NCBI RefSeq assembly: GCF_000238315.3
Contig: NZ_CP011925.1
Location: 372,001 to 436,000 of the forward strand
Reading direction: 5' to 3'
DNA from: Pseudoalteromonas piscicida
Lineage (GTDB): Bacteria; Pseudomonadota; Gammaproteobacteria; Enterobacterales; Alteromonadaceae
Length of the DNA stretch: 64,000 bases
The translations under genes and the position numbers were made by a program. This document shows, one piece after another, positions 9,645 to 18,090 of the stretch. Within the stretch, counting starts at the first letter, position 1. Each line of letters begins with the position of its first letter. A model generated the notes under the pieces. That model was not told the origin of the DNA, made no database searches, and was given only the letters and a program-made list of their open reading frames with translations.

Positions 9645-9748
9645 AATAAATTAATATTAAAAGTGTTTTTATTCTAGAAACACTTAAACGTGCAACAAAA
9701 CCTTGTTATGCTCCGACCTTTACTATGTAGATAGATAAGGAGATGATC

Positions 9749-10435
9749 ATGAATTCTACAGTTAAGTTAGCTGCTTGCCTTTCAGTAGCTTTGGTAAGCT
9801 CAGGTTGCTTCGCACAATCAAAAGATTACGTTGAGATAGGTTATGGGAAAATCTCAATTAAAGAGCTGAGTGAAATAAAGCCAACAGGGATGGCGCTGAG
9901 CGCAAAAAAATCCTTCGACCAATTTTACTTACAGGGTACCTATATAATATCGAGTGATAAAAACAGTCAGCAAAATGATATCGCTAGTGGCGTTGGCGCT
10001 CGAATAATCGAAACAAAAGTTGATACAGACTGGAAATAATTTACTGTACTAGTGGGTCATGAATTTCAACTATCAGAACAATCATCGCTGGATTTATATG
10101 GTGGTTATTCTCGGCTCAAGTTGCAAATGGATGCAACTGCGGAAGTGGAATATATTATCAACGGCGAATACCGTTATAGAAATGAAATTGACGTATCAGC
10201 TAACAACGATGCCGATCTTTATCATCTTGAATTGGCTTATGCGCTCTCGGTAGACTCATTCGATGCGAAGACCGGTATTGGGTTTGAACGCATCAATGGT
10301 GAGGAAGGAGAAAGTAGTTTTGTATACCTTGCTGAGATTGGCTACCATTTTACTGATCATATTTCTGCAAATCTAAACTATAGAAATGCTGATGTGTACA
10401 ACAACGTTGGTTTTAATCTGCGCTATAGCTTTTAG
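9749..10435 (+). pseudogene. Outer-membrane beta-barrel protein, paralogue 3 of 3, interrupted by an in-frame TAA
   Basis: Third barrel paralogue. The ATG at 9749 follows AAGGAG and gives 'MNSTVKLAACLSVALVSSGCFA', a signal peptide whose 'SSGC' could even be a lipobox. Residues resemble the neighbours up to 'DTDWK', then TAA at 10037-10039, and the same frame continues with 'FTVLVGHEFQLSEQ' through 'DLYGGYSRLKLQ', 'DLYHLELAYAL', 'GIGFERINGEEG' and terminal 'NLRYSF'. Paralogue 2 has Tyr (TAT) at the stop position, so one substitution (TAT to TAA) explains it. The rest of the barrel shows no decay, so the change is recent, a sequencing error, or read through. A GTG at 10052 could start the rest but would lack a signal peptide. 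Confidence 0.75.
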
Positions 10436-10444
10436 TCGTTGAAA

Positions 10445-10474
10445 AAGGTGCGTGATAGGCGCACCTTCTTAATT
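10445..10474. terminator. Bidirectional terminator between barrel paralogue 3 and the oxidoreductase
   Basis: Stem AAGGTGCG / CGCACCTT with a 7-base loop. On the minus strand the stem is followed by TTTTTC, on the plus strand by CTTAATTT. It lies between two convergent genes and plausibly ends both transcripts, better on the minus strand. Confidence 0.65.
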
Positions 10475-10476
10475 TG

Positions 10477-11811
10477 CTAAGCGAATTTATCCATCAACTG
10501 AGCATATTGGTAATACGCGAGTTGACCTACTCTCCGTAATCGTGGCATCGGAAACTTAGGTAGTGGCTTGGTATAGATTGGTAAATTAGGGACTTTAAGA
10601 CCCATTAATTTTTCAGCAAGTCGAATACTTGCCTGAGCACTAAACGCTACACCTGAGCCGCAATATCCAAGTACATACCCGGTATTGTTTTCGCTGTAGA
10701 TATGGGGAAGATCATCAAGCGCGGCGGCAATATAACCACTCCAAAAGTAATCAACTTTAACATCGAGTTTAGGAAAGCAATCGTTAAGTGCTGAGCGCAA
10801 GTTGTATTGATATTTTGCATTGTCCTGATCATGCCCAAACACCGCGCCTCGCCCACCAAACAAAATACGGTTGTCAGGCAGGCGACGATAGTAGTATTTA
10901 AGCTGTCTGGTATCCATGACGACTTGCTCTGTGATTAAGCCATTGGCAGCGAGTTGCTCATCGCTAAGTGGTTCAGTCACGATAATACTACTTAAAATAG
11001 GCAAGTAACGCCCTTGAGTTAACGGTGAAAACTGTCGCTGAGCATAGGCATTCGCTGCGATCACTACCTTATTTGCTGAGACTTTGTGGCCGTTCACTTC
11101 GAGCTGGTGGTTGCCATTTGGGTTCTGGTGGCGGGTGACCAGACTGTTTTCATAAAGTTGCACACCAGCTTGCTGAGCTAATGCCTTGTAACCTAGTAAC
11201 AGTTTCAACGGGTGAACACCAAACGCGTTGTCAAATCGCAATGCGCCAAACCCTTGCTGGTTGTGCATATAGGTTTCGGTCAGTTGTTGCCGAGACAGTA
11301 ATTGATGGCTCTTGCTACCCATGGTTGCAGTGAGAAATTCGGACTGCGCTTTTAGTAGCGAAAATGCTTGCTGATTGTGTGCAACTTTCAAATACCCAGA
11401 TGCTTGCACGTTGCAATCAATGTGATTGCCGTTGATATGTTCTCGGACTAAAGCAACGGCGTTGTTATACTCTTGATATATGGATTTACTGACATCCAAA
11501 CCATATTTTTTGGCCAGTTGCGCATAACCAAGCCGTCCCGTACTTGGTAGCACAAATCCCGCATTTCTCGCGCTCGCGCCAAAGCCTACTTGATTGGCTT
11601 CAAATAGGGCAACGCTTTGATGATGAGTGGTAGCTAAATGGTAGGCGGTAAGTAAGCCCGTAAAGCCGCCACCGATCACTGCGATATCTACTTGTAGTGG
11701 TTTATCTAGCGAAGGGTTAGGGGTACCTAAAGGGCAGGTTGCAGCCCAGTAGCTACTGGCAAAAGCTTGGCCTTGGCAATGTGGCTGAGTGAGAGGATCA
11801 AACCCTGACAT
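10477..11811 (-). CDS. FAD-dependent oxidoreductase (DAO/PuuB-like)
   Basis: Flavin-dependent amine or amino-acid oxidase of the DAO family, 444 residues from the ATG at 11811. The start was chosen because it gives 'MSGFDPLTQPH' and lies one base after the acetyltransferase stop; the longer frame would overlap that gene. The FAD-binding Rossmann motif is 'DIAVIGGGFTGLLTAYHLA' near residues 42-60, followed by 'GFGASARNAGF', and the C-terminal FAD-contact 'GYVLGYCGSGVAFS'. Relatives include gamma-glutamylputrescine oxidase (PuuB), which share the ASARNAG element. The substrate is probably a primary or secondary amine, but cannot be read from sequence. It forms a two-gene operon with the acetyltransferase upstream. 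Confidence 0.8.
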   Translation of the reverse strand: MSGFDPLTQPHCQGQAFASSYWAATCPLGTPNPSLDKPLQVDIAVIGGGFTGLLTAYHLATTHHQSVALFEANQVGFGASARNAGFVLPSTGRLGYAQLAKKYGLDVSKSIYQEYNNAVALVREHINGNHIDCNVQASGYLKVAHNQQAFSLLKAQSEFLTATMGSKSHQLLSRQQLTETYMHNQQGFGALRFDNAFGVHPLKLLLGYKALAQQAGVQLYENSLVTRHQNPNGNHQLEVNGHKVSANKVVIAANAYAQRQFSPLTQGRYLPILSSIIVTEPLSDEQLAANGLITEQVVMDTRQLKYYYRRLPDNRILFGGRGAVFGHDQDNAKYQYNLRSALNDCFPKLDVKVDYFWSGYIAAALDDLPHIYSENNTGYVLGYCGSGVAFSAQASIRLAEKLMGLKVPNLPIYTKPLPKFPMPRLRRVGQLAYYQYAQLMDKFA

Positions 11812-11812
11812 C

Positions 11813-12370
11813 TTAAAACTCCAATACCATTTCTGCTGCTTGGCAGTGACATTCTGTACCACAAATAGTACAAACATAGCCGTGATAAATACAGTCATCT
11901 AGCCACTTATCATCATGGACTTTGATCAGTTTGCCACCGGCTTTGGTGAAGTATTTAACGGCACCGTTACCTGGGCTCTGTTTCCAAAGATGAGCAACGC
12001 TAGCTCTTGCGCCTTGTTGTTTTAGTGCTGTTATTGCGTGTTTTAGTAATTGAGGCCCAATACCTTGGCCCTGTGCGTTCGGTGACACCGCGATACATTT
12101 AAAATAGGCCATGTCATTTTGATCGACAGGCCACAAAGACGGTGAACTCCACTTATCTATAGGCCATTGTCCAGCACTATATGATGTTCTAAAACCGAGC
12201 AACTCATCGTCATCGCTTAAGGCAACAAAGGAAGCATTTATACCGTCTTTACAGCCTTTTTGGCGCATTTGTTCAATGCCTGCGTTATCAAGATAATTAT
12301 CACCATGAACGAGATTGCCAAGTGCGATAACACGCTCGAAATGTTCTGGTTGTAAAGGAATAATTTTCAT
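11813..12370 (-). CDS. GNAT-family N-acetyltransferase
   Basis: 185-residue acetyl-CoA-dependent acetyltransferase. The acetyl-CoA pyrophosphate loop is 'VSPNAQGQGIGPQLLKHAI' (about residues 94-112), the standard Q/R-x-x-G-x-G/A signature, followed by a typical 'ARASVAHLWKQSPGNGAVKYFTKAGGKLI'-like C-terminal half. The last part is unusual for GNAT proteins: a short Cys/His-rich tail, 'CIYHGYVCTICGTECHC', which could bind a metal. It is translated just before the FAD oxidoreductase (one base between stop and start), suggesting both act on the same small amine or amino acid. Substrate unknown. Confidence 0.85.
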   Translation of the reverse strand: MKIIPLQPEHFERVIALGNLVHGDNYLDNAGIEQMRQKGCKDGINASFVALSDDDELLGFRTSYSAGQWPIDKWSSPSLWPVDQNDMAYFKCIAVSPNAQGQGIGPQLLKHAITALKQQGARASVAHLWKQSPGNGAVKYFTKAGGKLIKVHDDKWLDDCIYHGYVCTICGTECHCQAAEMVLEF

Positions 12371-12410
12371 AGGCTCTCTGTTGTTGTTATTTACTGTGAG
12401 GCATTTTGAC

Positions 12411-12677
12411 TAGGGCCTGTTTATCTTTCAAGTTTGTTTTTGCAGCAGTTTGATTGGTATTTATACAAGGCAGAGCCTGCGTAGCATAGTCATTCTATGT
12501 GAGTCAGGCGAGAACACAGTAGAAATGCAAATCAAGCGCTGCCCTTTGGGTTCACCTGAGTGCGCTTTGTTCATTGTTGCTCAACTTTTTCCTAGATCAC
12601 TAGGCGGCAAGTCGAGCGTCGCGACCAAAACACACTCAGAAGAACAAAAATCAAACCGCAAAGGTCAACAGGCCCTA
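12411..12677. mobile_element. MITE family A, copy 1 (267 bp incl. flanking TA)
   Basis: Non-coding element with terminal inverted repeats: left GGGCCTGTTTATCTTT, right AAAGGTCAACAGGCCC, flanked on both sides by TA. Two relatives lie at 34356-34672 and 63083-63349, nearly identical throughout. TA flanks fit the target duplication of IS630/Tc1-mariner transposases, so this looks like a miniature element moved in trans; no transposase is in the window. An internal hairpin CATAG-N5-CTATG is present. An open frame through the element is a by-product. It fills most of the 479-base gap between the acetyltransferase and the chitinase. Confidence 0.8.
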
Positions 12678-12849
12678 GCATACCACGTTGGATCATGTAC
12701 CAAAAACGCTAAGACTCATCGATTTTGGAGGACGTTACTACATATGTTGTAAGAATAAAAAGTGAACAAAATTTGACAGCGATGTCATTTTGTTAATAAT
12801 TGTTGAATTGGTGGGTTCCACTATTAACAACAACATGTAAAGGAAAAGT

Positions 12850-14289
12850 ATGAACAGTCTAAAATTAGCGACCGCAGTTTCGCTTGCCATAACTGCAAGT
12901 CAAGTGATGGCCATGAGTCCGCAACCCGATCCACAAAACCCCAATGGTTATATTGTTTCTCGAATAGAGTTGGATAATGCCCAGAGCGCGAAGACCAATA
13001 ACCCTATGTATGCGATTTGGTCAAAAGCACTGGAAACAAGAGATAATACCGTTGTAGAGGCCATTGCGCCTGGGCTTGCCAGTAATCCAGATAATGTAAA
13101 AAGAGCTGAGCGGGTATTTGGTCAAACTCAGTGGCAATTTCTGACGCAAATGGCGGCGCCTGAATACACCTATACGCGCTTTTTGCGTGCTATTGGTAAG
13201 TTTCCCGCATTTTGTGGCGACTATACTGATGGCAGAGACGCCGACGCAATCTGTAAACGCTCAATCGTGACTGCATTTGCGCATTTTGCCCAAGAAACGG
13301 GGGGGCATATTGCCAAAGACAATACTTCTGATAACCCTCTCGGGTTAGAAGAGTGGCAACAAGCATTGGTTCATGTGCGTGAAATGGGTTGGTCAGAAGG
13401 GCAAGCTGGCTATACCACGGGGTGTGGACAAAATGACTGGCAGAATCGCCGCTGGCCATGCGGGACAGGACAAGGATATTTTGGCCGAGGCGCTAAGCAG
13501 CTTTCATATCACTTCAACTATGGCGCATTTAGTGAAGTTATGTTTAATGGTGATGCAACGGTGCTTTTAAACAACCCTGGTTTAGTAGCAGACTCTTGGC
13601 TAAATTTAGCGTCTGCAATTTGGTTTTTCTTAACGCCGCAAGCGCCAAAACCTGCAATGTTACACGTTATTGATAGAACTTGGACGCCATCATTGCGTGA
13701 AAGTGAGGCGGGGATTGGTTATGGCTTTGGTACCACGATTAATATTATCAATGGTGGTATTGAATGCGGCGCGCAAAATAAAGACAAAGGTCAGCCCGTA
13801 AACCGCATTCGTTATTGGGAAGGGCTCTCGCATTATTACAACATCACCATTGAAGCTGATGAAGAAAATACCTGTTGGCAGCAAACACCATACGGTAGCC
13901 TAAACCTCGACGGCGCGACTGATGTCCTTTACACCAACTGGGAAGGTGATTGGGCTTATTATGCAGACCGCCCAGGAGGTTATTCATTTGAGTGTAAACT
14001 CGTGGGATATCAAACAGCTTATTCCGCACTTGTGCCGGGAGACTACGAGAAATGCGTGACAAACTTTTATCAATCACACGCAAGCTGGCCTGAAGTTCGT
14101 GTCGTTGATGACTTACCAACCAACCCAACTGAACCGCCTGTTGACGGTGTACCCGCTTGGGATGCCGACAAGGTTTACTTAAAAGGTGATAGAGCGAGCT
14201 ACAATGGTGTGATCTACGAAGCCAAATGGTGGACCAAAGGAAATATCCCAACTGCCGATGGCTCGGGCCCTTGGTTAGCGGTTAACTAA
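12850..14289 (+). CDS. Secreted chitinase, glycoside hydrolase family 19, with C-terminal chitin-binding domain
   Basis: 479-residue exported enzyme that cleaves beta-1,4-linked GlcNAc in chitin outside the cell. The signal peptide is 'MNSLKLATAVSLAITASQVMA', cleaved after Ala21. The GH19 domain runs from about residue 100 to 340, with the catalytic-Glu region 'FAHFAQETGGH', the substrate-cleft motif 'YFGRGAKQLSYHFNYGAF' and 'GTTINIINGGIECG'. After a linker rich in Pro/Thr ('PTNPTEPPVDGVP') the last 45 residues, 'PAWDADKVYLKGDRASYNG' onward, form a ChiA1-type (CBM5/12) chitin-binding domain with the usual exposed 'AKWWTKG' aromatics. A start with AGGAAAAGT before ATG supports 12850. Monocistronic. 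Fits chitin use by a marine heterotroph. Confidence 0.95.
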   Translation: MNSLKLATAVSLAITASQVMAMSPQPDPQNPNGYIVSRIELDNAQSAKTNNPMYAIWSKALETRDNTVVEAIAPGLASNPDNVKRAERVFGQTQWQFLTQMAAPEYTYTRFLRAIGKFPAFCGDYTDGRDADAICKRSIVTAFAHFAQETGGHIAKDNTSDNPLGLEEWQQALVHVREMGWSEGQAGYTTGCGQNDWQNRRWPCGTGQGYFGRGAKQLSYHFNYGAFSEVMFNGDATVLLNNPGLVADSWLNLASAIWFFLTPQAPKPAMLHVIDRTWTPSLRESEAGIGYGFGTTINIINGGIECGAQNKDKGQPVNRIRYWEGLSHYYNITIEADEENTCWQQTPYGSLNLDGATDVLYTNWEGDWAYYADRPGGYSFECKLVGYQTAYSALVPGDYEKCVTNFYQSHASWPEVRVVDDLPTNPTEPPVDGVPAWDADKVYLKGDRASYNGVIYEAKWWTKGNIPTADGSGPWLAVN

Positions 14290-14290
14290 A

Positions 14291-14488
14291 TAACCTGAGC
14301 TTCGGATAATTAATGCCTTTCTAGCAGCCAGTTTTAGCGCTAACTGCGTTGAATTCACTTCCAATAGCAAGCTATTGGTGCGTAAATTCGCCTAATTACC
14401 CCTAAAACTCTCTGGCTAGACAAGGAAATAATTTAATATTATTTTAAAAACAATGAGTTAGTTTGTTTTTTATCCAAACCTCAGGTTA
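14291..14488. repeat. Full-length nested palindromic element, family B (198 bp)
   Basis: Ends are TAACCTGAGCTTCGGATAA (left) and TTATCCAAACCTCAGGTTA (right), an imperfect inverted repeat. Inside are further nested arms, CTAGCAGCCAG...CTCTGGCTAG, TTTTAG...CTAAAA, and a central perfect CCAATAGC-AA-GCTATTGG. The whole could fold as one long cruciform. It begins two bases after the chitinase stop codon (TAA at 14287-14289). A deletion derivative lies at 43804-43878 and a half copy at 9608-9644. Most of the 335-base chitinase-to-methyltransferase gap is this element. Confidence 0.75.
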
Positions 14489-14502
14489 AATAAGCTAATA
14501 GC

Positions 14503-14534
14503 TGTGGGGCTTACTATATTTGCCCCACAACTTT
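14503..14534 (+). terminator. Terminator-like hairpin downstream of chitinase and the repeat
   Basis: Stem TGTGGGGC / GCCCCACA, 11-base loop, followed by ACTTTT. Probably ends the chitinase transcript, which would then include the palindromic element in its 3' UTR. Confidence 0.5.
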
Positions 14535-14624
14535 TAAGATTCTCTGGCAAAGATCATAAACTCCAATTGATGCCCCATGGTATGCGCGCTAAAATAGTGT
14601 TTTAGCAATAATCGAGACCATATC

Positions 14625-15824
14625 GTGTCTGTAACTCGCTCGTTAGTCCAAACTCTGTCTGAGTGCATTGAACATGTGCTAGATACTTCTCTTCATGCCG
14701 ATAAAGCATTAACTCAATTACTACAGAACAACCCTCAGTGGAACCTTGATGAAAGGCAGTATGTGGTGAGCAATTATTACCATATCTTCCGCTTTAAACG
14801 GTTACTGGCTTACCTACTTGAGCATGAAGAAATGCCGCTAGATGGCTTTGGCTACTGGTTAACTTGCCAAGTTGTTACAGCGCAGCCGCTTCCAGAGTGG
14901 GTGGATACCGAGCGTTATAATCTGGAAAAGCTGCAAAGCTTAATTGAGCAGGCGCCTCAAGCTGTTCGCTTATCTTTACCTGATTGGTTAAACGAGGTCG
15001 CGCATGAGCAACTGGGTGAGCAGTGGCCTGCGGTTGCATCCGCGCTAAATCAAAGTGCCCAACAATATTTGCGAGTCAATAGCCTAAAAAGCGATATTGC
15101 GACAGTAACAGAGTCTCTGGCAAAAGAAGGGATCAAGGTTTCACAGGTTGCGCTTGATTCTCATGTTGCGCTAAAAGTTGAGTCCAATAGCCATCTGTTC
15201 CGCTCTCAAGCATTTCAGGCGGGTTGGTTTGAAATGCAAGATGCAGGTTCTCAGCAAATCGTGCCTTTTTTAGAAATACAGCCCGGTCATAAAGTGGTTG
15301 ATGCCTGTGCAGGCGCTGGTGGTAAGAGTTTGCATATAGCGGCGCTAATGGAGAATAAAGGTCGCTTGTTGTCTATGGACATCCATGAACATAAGCTTGA
15401 AACGCTGAAACAACGCGCGAAACGTGCTGGTGTGCATGTTGCTGAAACGCGTGTTATTCAAAACAATAAAACCATTAAGCGCCAAAAAGAGAAGTTTGAT
15501 CGCGTGCTATTGGATGTACCGTGCTCTGGTCTTGGTGTATTAAAGCGGAATCCAGATGCAAAGTGGCACTTGAATTCGCAAAATTTAGACACACTTATTG
15601 CTTTGCAAACCGATATTCTAGCGCGTTACAGTCAAATGTGTAAGGTGGGTGGCAAACTGGTGTATGCAACTTGTTCAATTCTTCCTTCTGAAAATGAGCA
15701 GCAGGTTGAACGCTTTTTGGCAAATAACCCCAATTGGCAGTTAGAAGACTCACTACGTTTACTTCCAGGAGTAAATTCAGAATTTGACGGTTTTTACGCC
15801 GCACGATTAGTAAAAAATAGTTAG
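14625..15824 (+). CDS. RsmB/NOP2-family RNA (cytosine-5) methyltransferase
   Basis: SAM-dependent m5C RNA methyltransferase, 399 residues from a GTG start. Residues 1-130 form a helical N-terminal part. The catalytic Rossmann domain has the SAM-binding 'VVDACAGAGGKSLHIAALM' near 225, then motif IV with a catalytic Cys in 'LLDVPCSGLGVLKRNPDAKW', and motif VI with the second Cys in 'VYATCSILPSENE'. The pair of cysteines is the hallmark of the NOL1/NOP2/Sun family. It is a little shorter than E. coli RsmB (429), so it may be a paralogue with a different rRNA or tRNA target rather than RsmB itself. A small DUF2999 gene follows after eight bases. Confidence 0.85.
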   Translation: MSVTRSLVQTLSECIEHVLDTSLHADKALTQLLQNNPQWNLDERQYVVSNYYHIFRFKRLLAYLLEHEEMPLDGFGYWLTCQVVTAQPLPEWVDTERYNLEKLQSLIEQAPQAVRLSLPDWLNEVAHEQLGEQWPAVASALNQSAQQYLRVNSLKSDIATVTESLAKEGIKVSQVALDSHVALKVESNSHLFRSQAFQAGWFEMQDAGSQQIVPFLEIQPGHKVVDACAGAGGKSLHIAALMENKGRLLSMDIHEHKLETLKQRAKRAGVHVAETRVIQNNKTIKRQKEKFDRVLLDVPCSGLGVLKRNPDAKWHLNSQNLDTLIALQTDILARYSQMCKVGGKLVYATCSILPSENEQQVERFLANNPNWQLEDSLRLLPGVNSEFDGFYAARLVKNS

Positions 15825-15832
15825 GAAACAAG

Positions 15833-16084
15833 ATGAACCCAATCATTGCATTACTTAAAGAGCACAATATTTCGGATGAACAGATCCAAGCGGTATTTAC
15901 CCAGCTGACTGAAAACCCAATGATGGCGATGGCGACTATTCAGCAACTAGGAATTCCACCCGAAAAGCTTCAACAGTTGATGGGCTTGGTAATGCAAAAC
16001 CCTGCATTGATCAAAGAAGCAGTTAACGAATTAGGTCTTGATTTTGAAAAGGTTGAGGCTGCAAAAGCACAGCTAAAACAGTAG
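15833..16084 (+). CDS. DUF2999-like small protein
   Basis: 83-residue cytoplasmic, all-helical protein with no signal or membrane segment. It reads as repeated short helices, 'ISDEQIQAVFTQL', 'PMMAMATIQQLG', 'PPEKLQQLMGLVMQNPALI', and resembles the DUF2999 family found in Shewanella, Vibrio and Pseudoalteromonas. The ATG follows AGGAAACAAG, and the gene begins eight bases after the methyltransferase stop, so the two are co-transcribed. Function unknown; family call is from memory of the pattern and moderately sure. Confidence 0.65.
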   Translation: MNPIIALLKEHNISDEQIQAVFTQLTENPMMAMATIQQLGIPPEKLQQLMGLVMQNPALIKEAVNELGLDFEKVEAAKAQLKQ

Positions 16085-16092
16085 TATTAATT

Positions 16093-16132
16093 GCTATGCC
16101 TTAGACAAGCTCAGCCTTGTCTAAGGCATAGC
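16093..16132. terminator. Long perfect hairpin after DUF2999 gene
   Basis: A 17-bp perfect stem (arms begin GCTATGCC and end GGCATAGC) with a 6-base loop lies between convergent genes. There is no strong T-run on either side, but stem length and place support a bidirectional terminator. Confidence 0.6.
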
Positions 16133-16151
16133 TAAATAACTCTCATGCAGA

Positions 16152-16910
16152 TCAAATCTTGTGAGTAAAACCACTGTACACCCCAAATAAAAATGTGAGA
16201 ATACCAGAAAATAGTATCGATCCTATCGCGTAGGCAAGCATTGCCTTACCCCAATTTTTCCACTTTATTAGCTCATTTTCTGCCATTTTATAGTTCAGTA
16301 TTATGCTGTACAAACCAGAAAATAAGAGCGAAAAAATTGCGTAAAGCTGCTCGCTGAAGATACCCAGCATTAGTGGAATTGAGAATATCAGTATGCTTAG
16401 GGTTAGAATGAGTAGGTGTCCTATAGCGTACTCCAGCATTATGTAGGGCGCAGAACGATACACTAGCTTAGCGGCTAATCCGAGTAAGAATGCCAGAATA
16501 AAGACGCGATAAATGTGCGTTGCTTCATATAGTGCGATTTCAGATTGCCATTTGAGCTGCTCTTTCGATTCCAAAAGTTGACTGCTGGATATGAAGCTGA
16601 TTTCAAGTAGGTGCGAGGCAAGCACGATCACGGTGAGTAGAATAAAACTAAACTTGAAGGGATTACCAAAGCGACTTCTCTGTCCATTTAAGTATCCAAG
16701 AATGGTCTTAAAAGGTCGAAGTAATAATCCAAAAAGCAATTTAAAAAAGGGGGACTCGAGTTCAAGCATTGCGCTTTGAAGCAAAATGCGTAAGTGTTTA
16801 AAGGTCAATCTCGACGCTTTTTTCTGTCCGCAACCTGAGCAGTACTCGCCAACAAGTTGAGTTTGGCAATTTAAACAGTGCGATTGATTGTCAAAATTTG
16901 AGTGTTCCAT
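16152..16910 (-). CDS. DUF3667-like membrane protein with N-terminal zinc ribbon
   Basis: 252-residue inner-membrane protein. Residues 12-32 are a zinc ribbon of two Cys-x2-Cys knuckles ('CLNCQTQL...YCSGCGQ'). A conserved cytoplasmic stretch 'LTFKHL...FKTILGYLNGQRSRFGNPFKFSF' precedes the first membrane helix; about four to five helices follow (residues 88-105, 132-155, 160-185, 190-205, 225-248). This order matches the DUF3667 family of unknown function. It is the second gene of a probable operon, starting about 50 bases after the beta-propeller lipoprotein gene. No role can be assigned. Confidence 0.75.
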   Translation of the reverse strand: MEHSNFDNQSHCLNCQTQLVGEYCSGCGQKKASRLTFKHLRILLQSAMLELESPFFKLLFGLLLRPFKTILGYLNGQRSRFGNPFKFSFILLTVIVLASHLLEISFISSSQLLESKEQLKWQSEIALYEATHIYRVFILAFLLGLAAKLVYRSAPYIMLEYAIGHLLILTLSILIFSIPLMLGIFSEQLYAIFSLLFSGLYSIILNYKMAENELIKWKNWGKAMLAYAIGSILFSGILTFLFGVYSGFTHKI

Positions 16911-16960
16911 AGATGTATTTATTATTTTTTCTTATCGACGAATGCTACCTTTTTTTGTCT

Positions 16961-17950
16961 CTAATAATCAAACAATATAGGTGTTAAGGCCCACTTTTCC
17001 AATACCCCATCTGAACTTATCGTCGTAAGCACATTACTATCGGAGATGTGTACATCATAAACGGTGCTGCCCAGATTCAGTTGTGCTATTGGCCAACTGA
17101 CAATTTCTTTTCCCAACGTTAATTCCCATAGCGAAATATATCCCTTGGAAGAGGTGGTTAGCAGAAACTTGTCGTTAGCGACGAACTGTGCACTTCGAAA
17201 AAACTTGAAGCGCTGAGGATAGGATAGAGATAACACTGCTTGACCTGTGCGCGTATCAATGAATTTTTGGTCTTGCAGGGCGTCTGATACGAACAGCCAG
17301 TTTTCATTTTGCGATAATGCCAAACTGGTAATACGATGAGGCAGCTCATAATCTACAGTGACTTCTTTACTAGTTAACTCAAGCTTTTTAGCGTGACCGT
17401 CTAAAGAGGCCGAGTAGAGCGAGGTCAAGTTACGATTAAAAATCAAATGTGTAATGCTGCTTTCATGAAGGTTTATTCTGGTGATGATTTGCTCATCTAA
17501 ACTCAAAAGTAGTATGCTGCCGTCATTGTAGCCAAGGACGATAAACTGCTCGTCGCTGGACCACAGGGCTTTGGTAACGCGGATAAACGAGTCAAACCCA
17601 GGTAATGGATAACTGACAACTTCGTTTGAGTGCAATTGCCAGATGTTGAGTTGGGTGTCCGAAATACTCAGAATACTGCGCTTGCTCGGCGCTATTAAAG
17701 CGTCACGAAAAGTAAGTTGGTATTTACTTCCTTCGATTTGTCTAATCAGCTGTTGGCTTTGGTTATCCCATACTTGTAGTAAATGATCGTTAATGAGTAG
17801 TAAGGTTAGCGCAGCGTCACTAGAAAGTTGGGCGAGACTAACCGGCAACTGAGTCAATTGTATTTGCTCTGTTGGCGCTAGAGTTTGCCTTTTGCTACAT
17901 CCTGTGAGGATAAGCAAAGCGACTATCATTGCGTAAAAAGCGAGTCTCAT
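16961..17950 (-). CDS. WD40-like beta-propeller lipoprotein
   Basis: 329-residue predicted lipoprotein with signal 'MRLAFYAMIVALLILTGC' and lipidation at Cys18. The mature part consists of repeated beta-strand units with WD40-like spacing: 'LQVWDNQSQQLI', 'LNIWQLHSNEVV', 'FIVLGYNDGSILLLSL', 'SLYSASLDGHAKKLEL', 'FLLTTSSKGYISLWEL' and 'LTTISSDGVLEKWAL', that is about six or seven blades. Such propellers are interaction scaffolds; no catalytic residue stands out. It lies upstream of the DUF3667 gene in the same direction. Function unknown. Confidence 0.75.
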   Translation of the reverse strand: MRLAFYAMIVALLILTGCSKRQTLAPTEQIQLTQLPVSLAQLSSDAALTLLLINDHLLQVWDNQSQQLIRQIEGSKYQLTFRDALIAPSKRSILSISDTQLNIWQLHSNEVVSYPLPGFDSFIRVTKALWSSDEQFIVLGYNDGSILLLSLDEQIITRINLHESSITHLIFNRNLTSLYSASLDGHAKKLELTSKEVTVDYELPHRITSLALSQNENWLFVSDALQDQKFIDTRTGQAVLSLSYPQRFKFFRSAQFVANDKFLLTTSSKGYISLWELTLGKEIVSWPIAQLNLGSTVYDVHISDSNVLTTISSDGVLEKWALTPILFDY

Positions 17951-18090
17951 TCTATACCTTAAGTTTTAGCCTTTCCCTCTTTCTCAAAGAAAGTTAAACA
18001 CATCCTAATGACAGTACCAAAAATGGCTTGTGCTGTATTTATATATCGGCGTAAGGTAAAGCTCCATTAATATTAACCTTGGAGTATGGA

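Noticed and set aside
12450..12752. Open frame of about 100 codons in MITE copy 1, with similar frames at 34499-34717 and 63092-63355
   Set aside because: All lie inside the three MITE copies, have no ribosome site and differ at both ends; the shared peptide only reflects the shared DNA.
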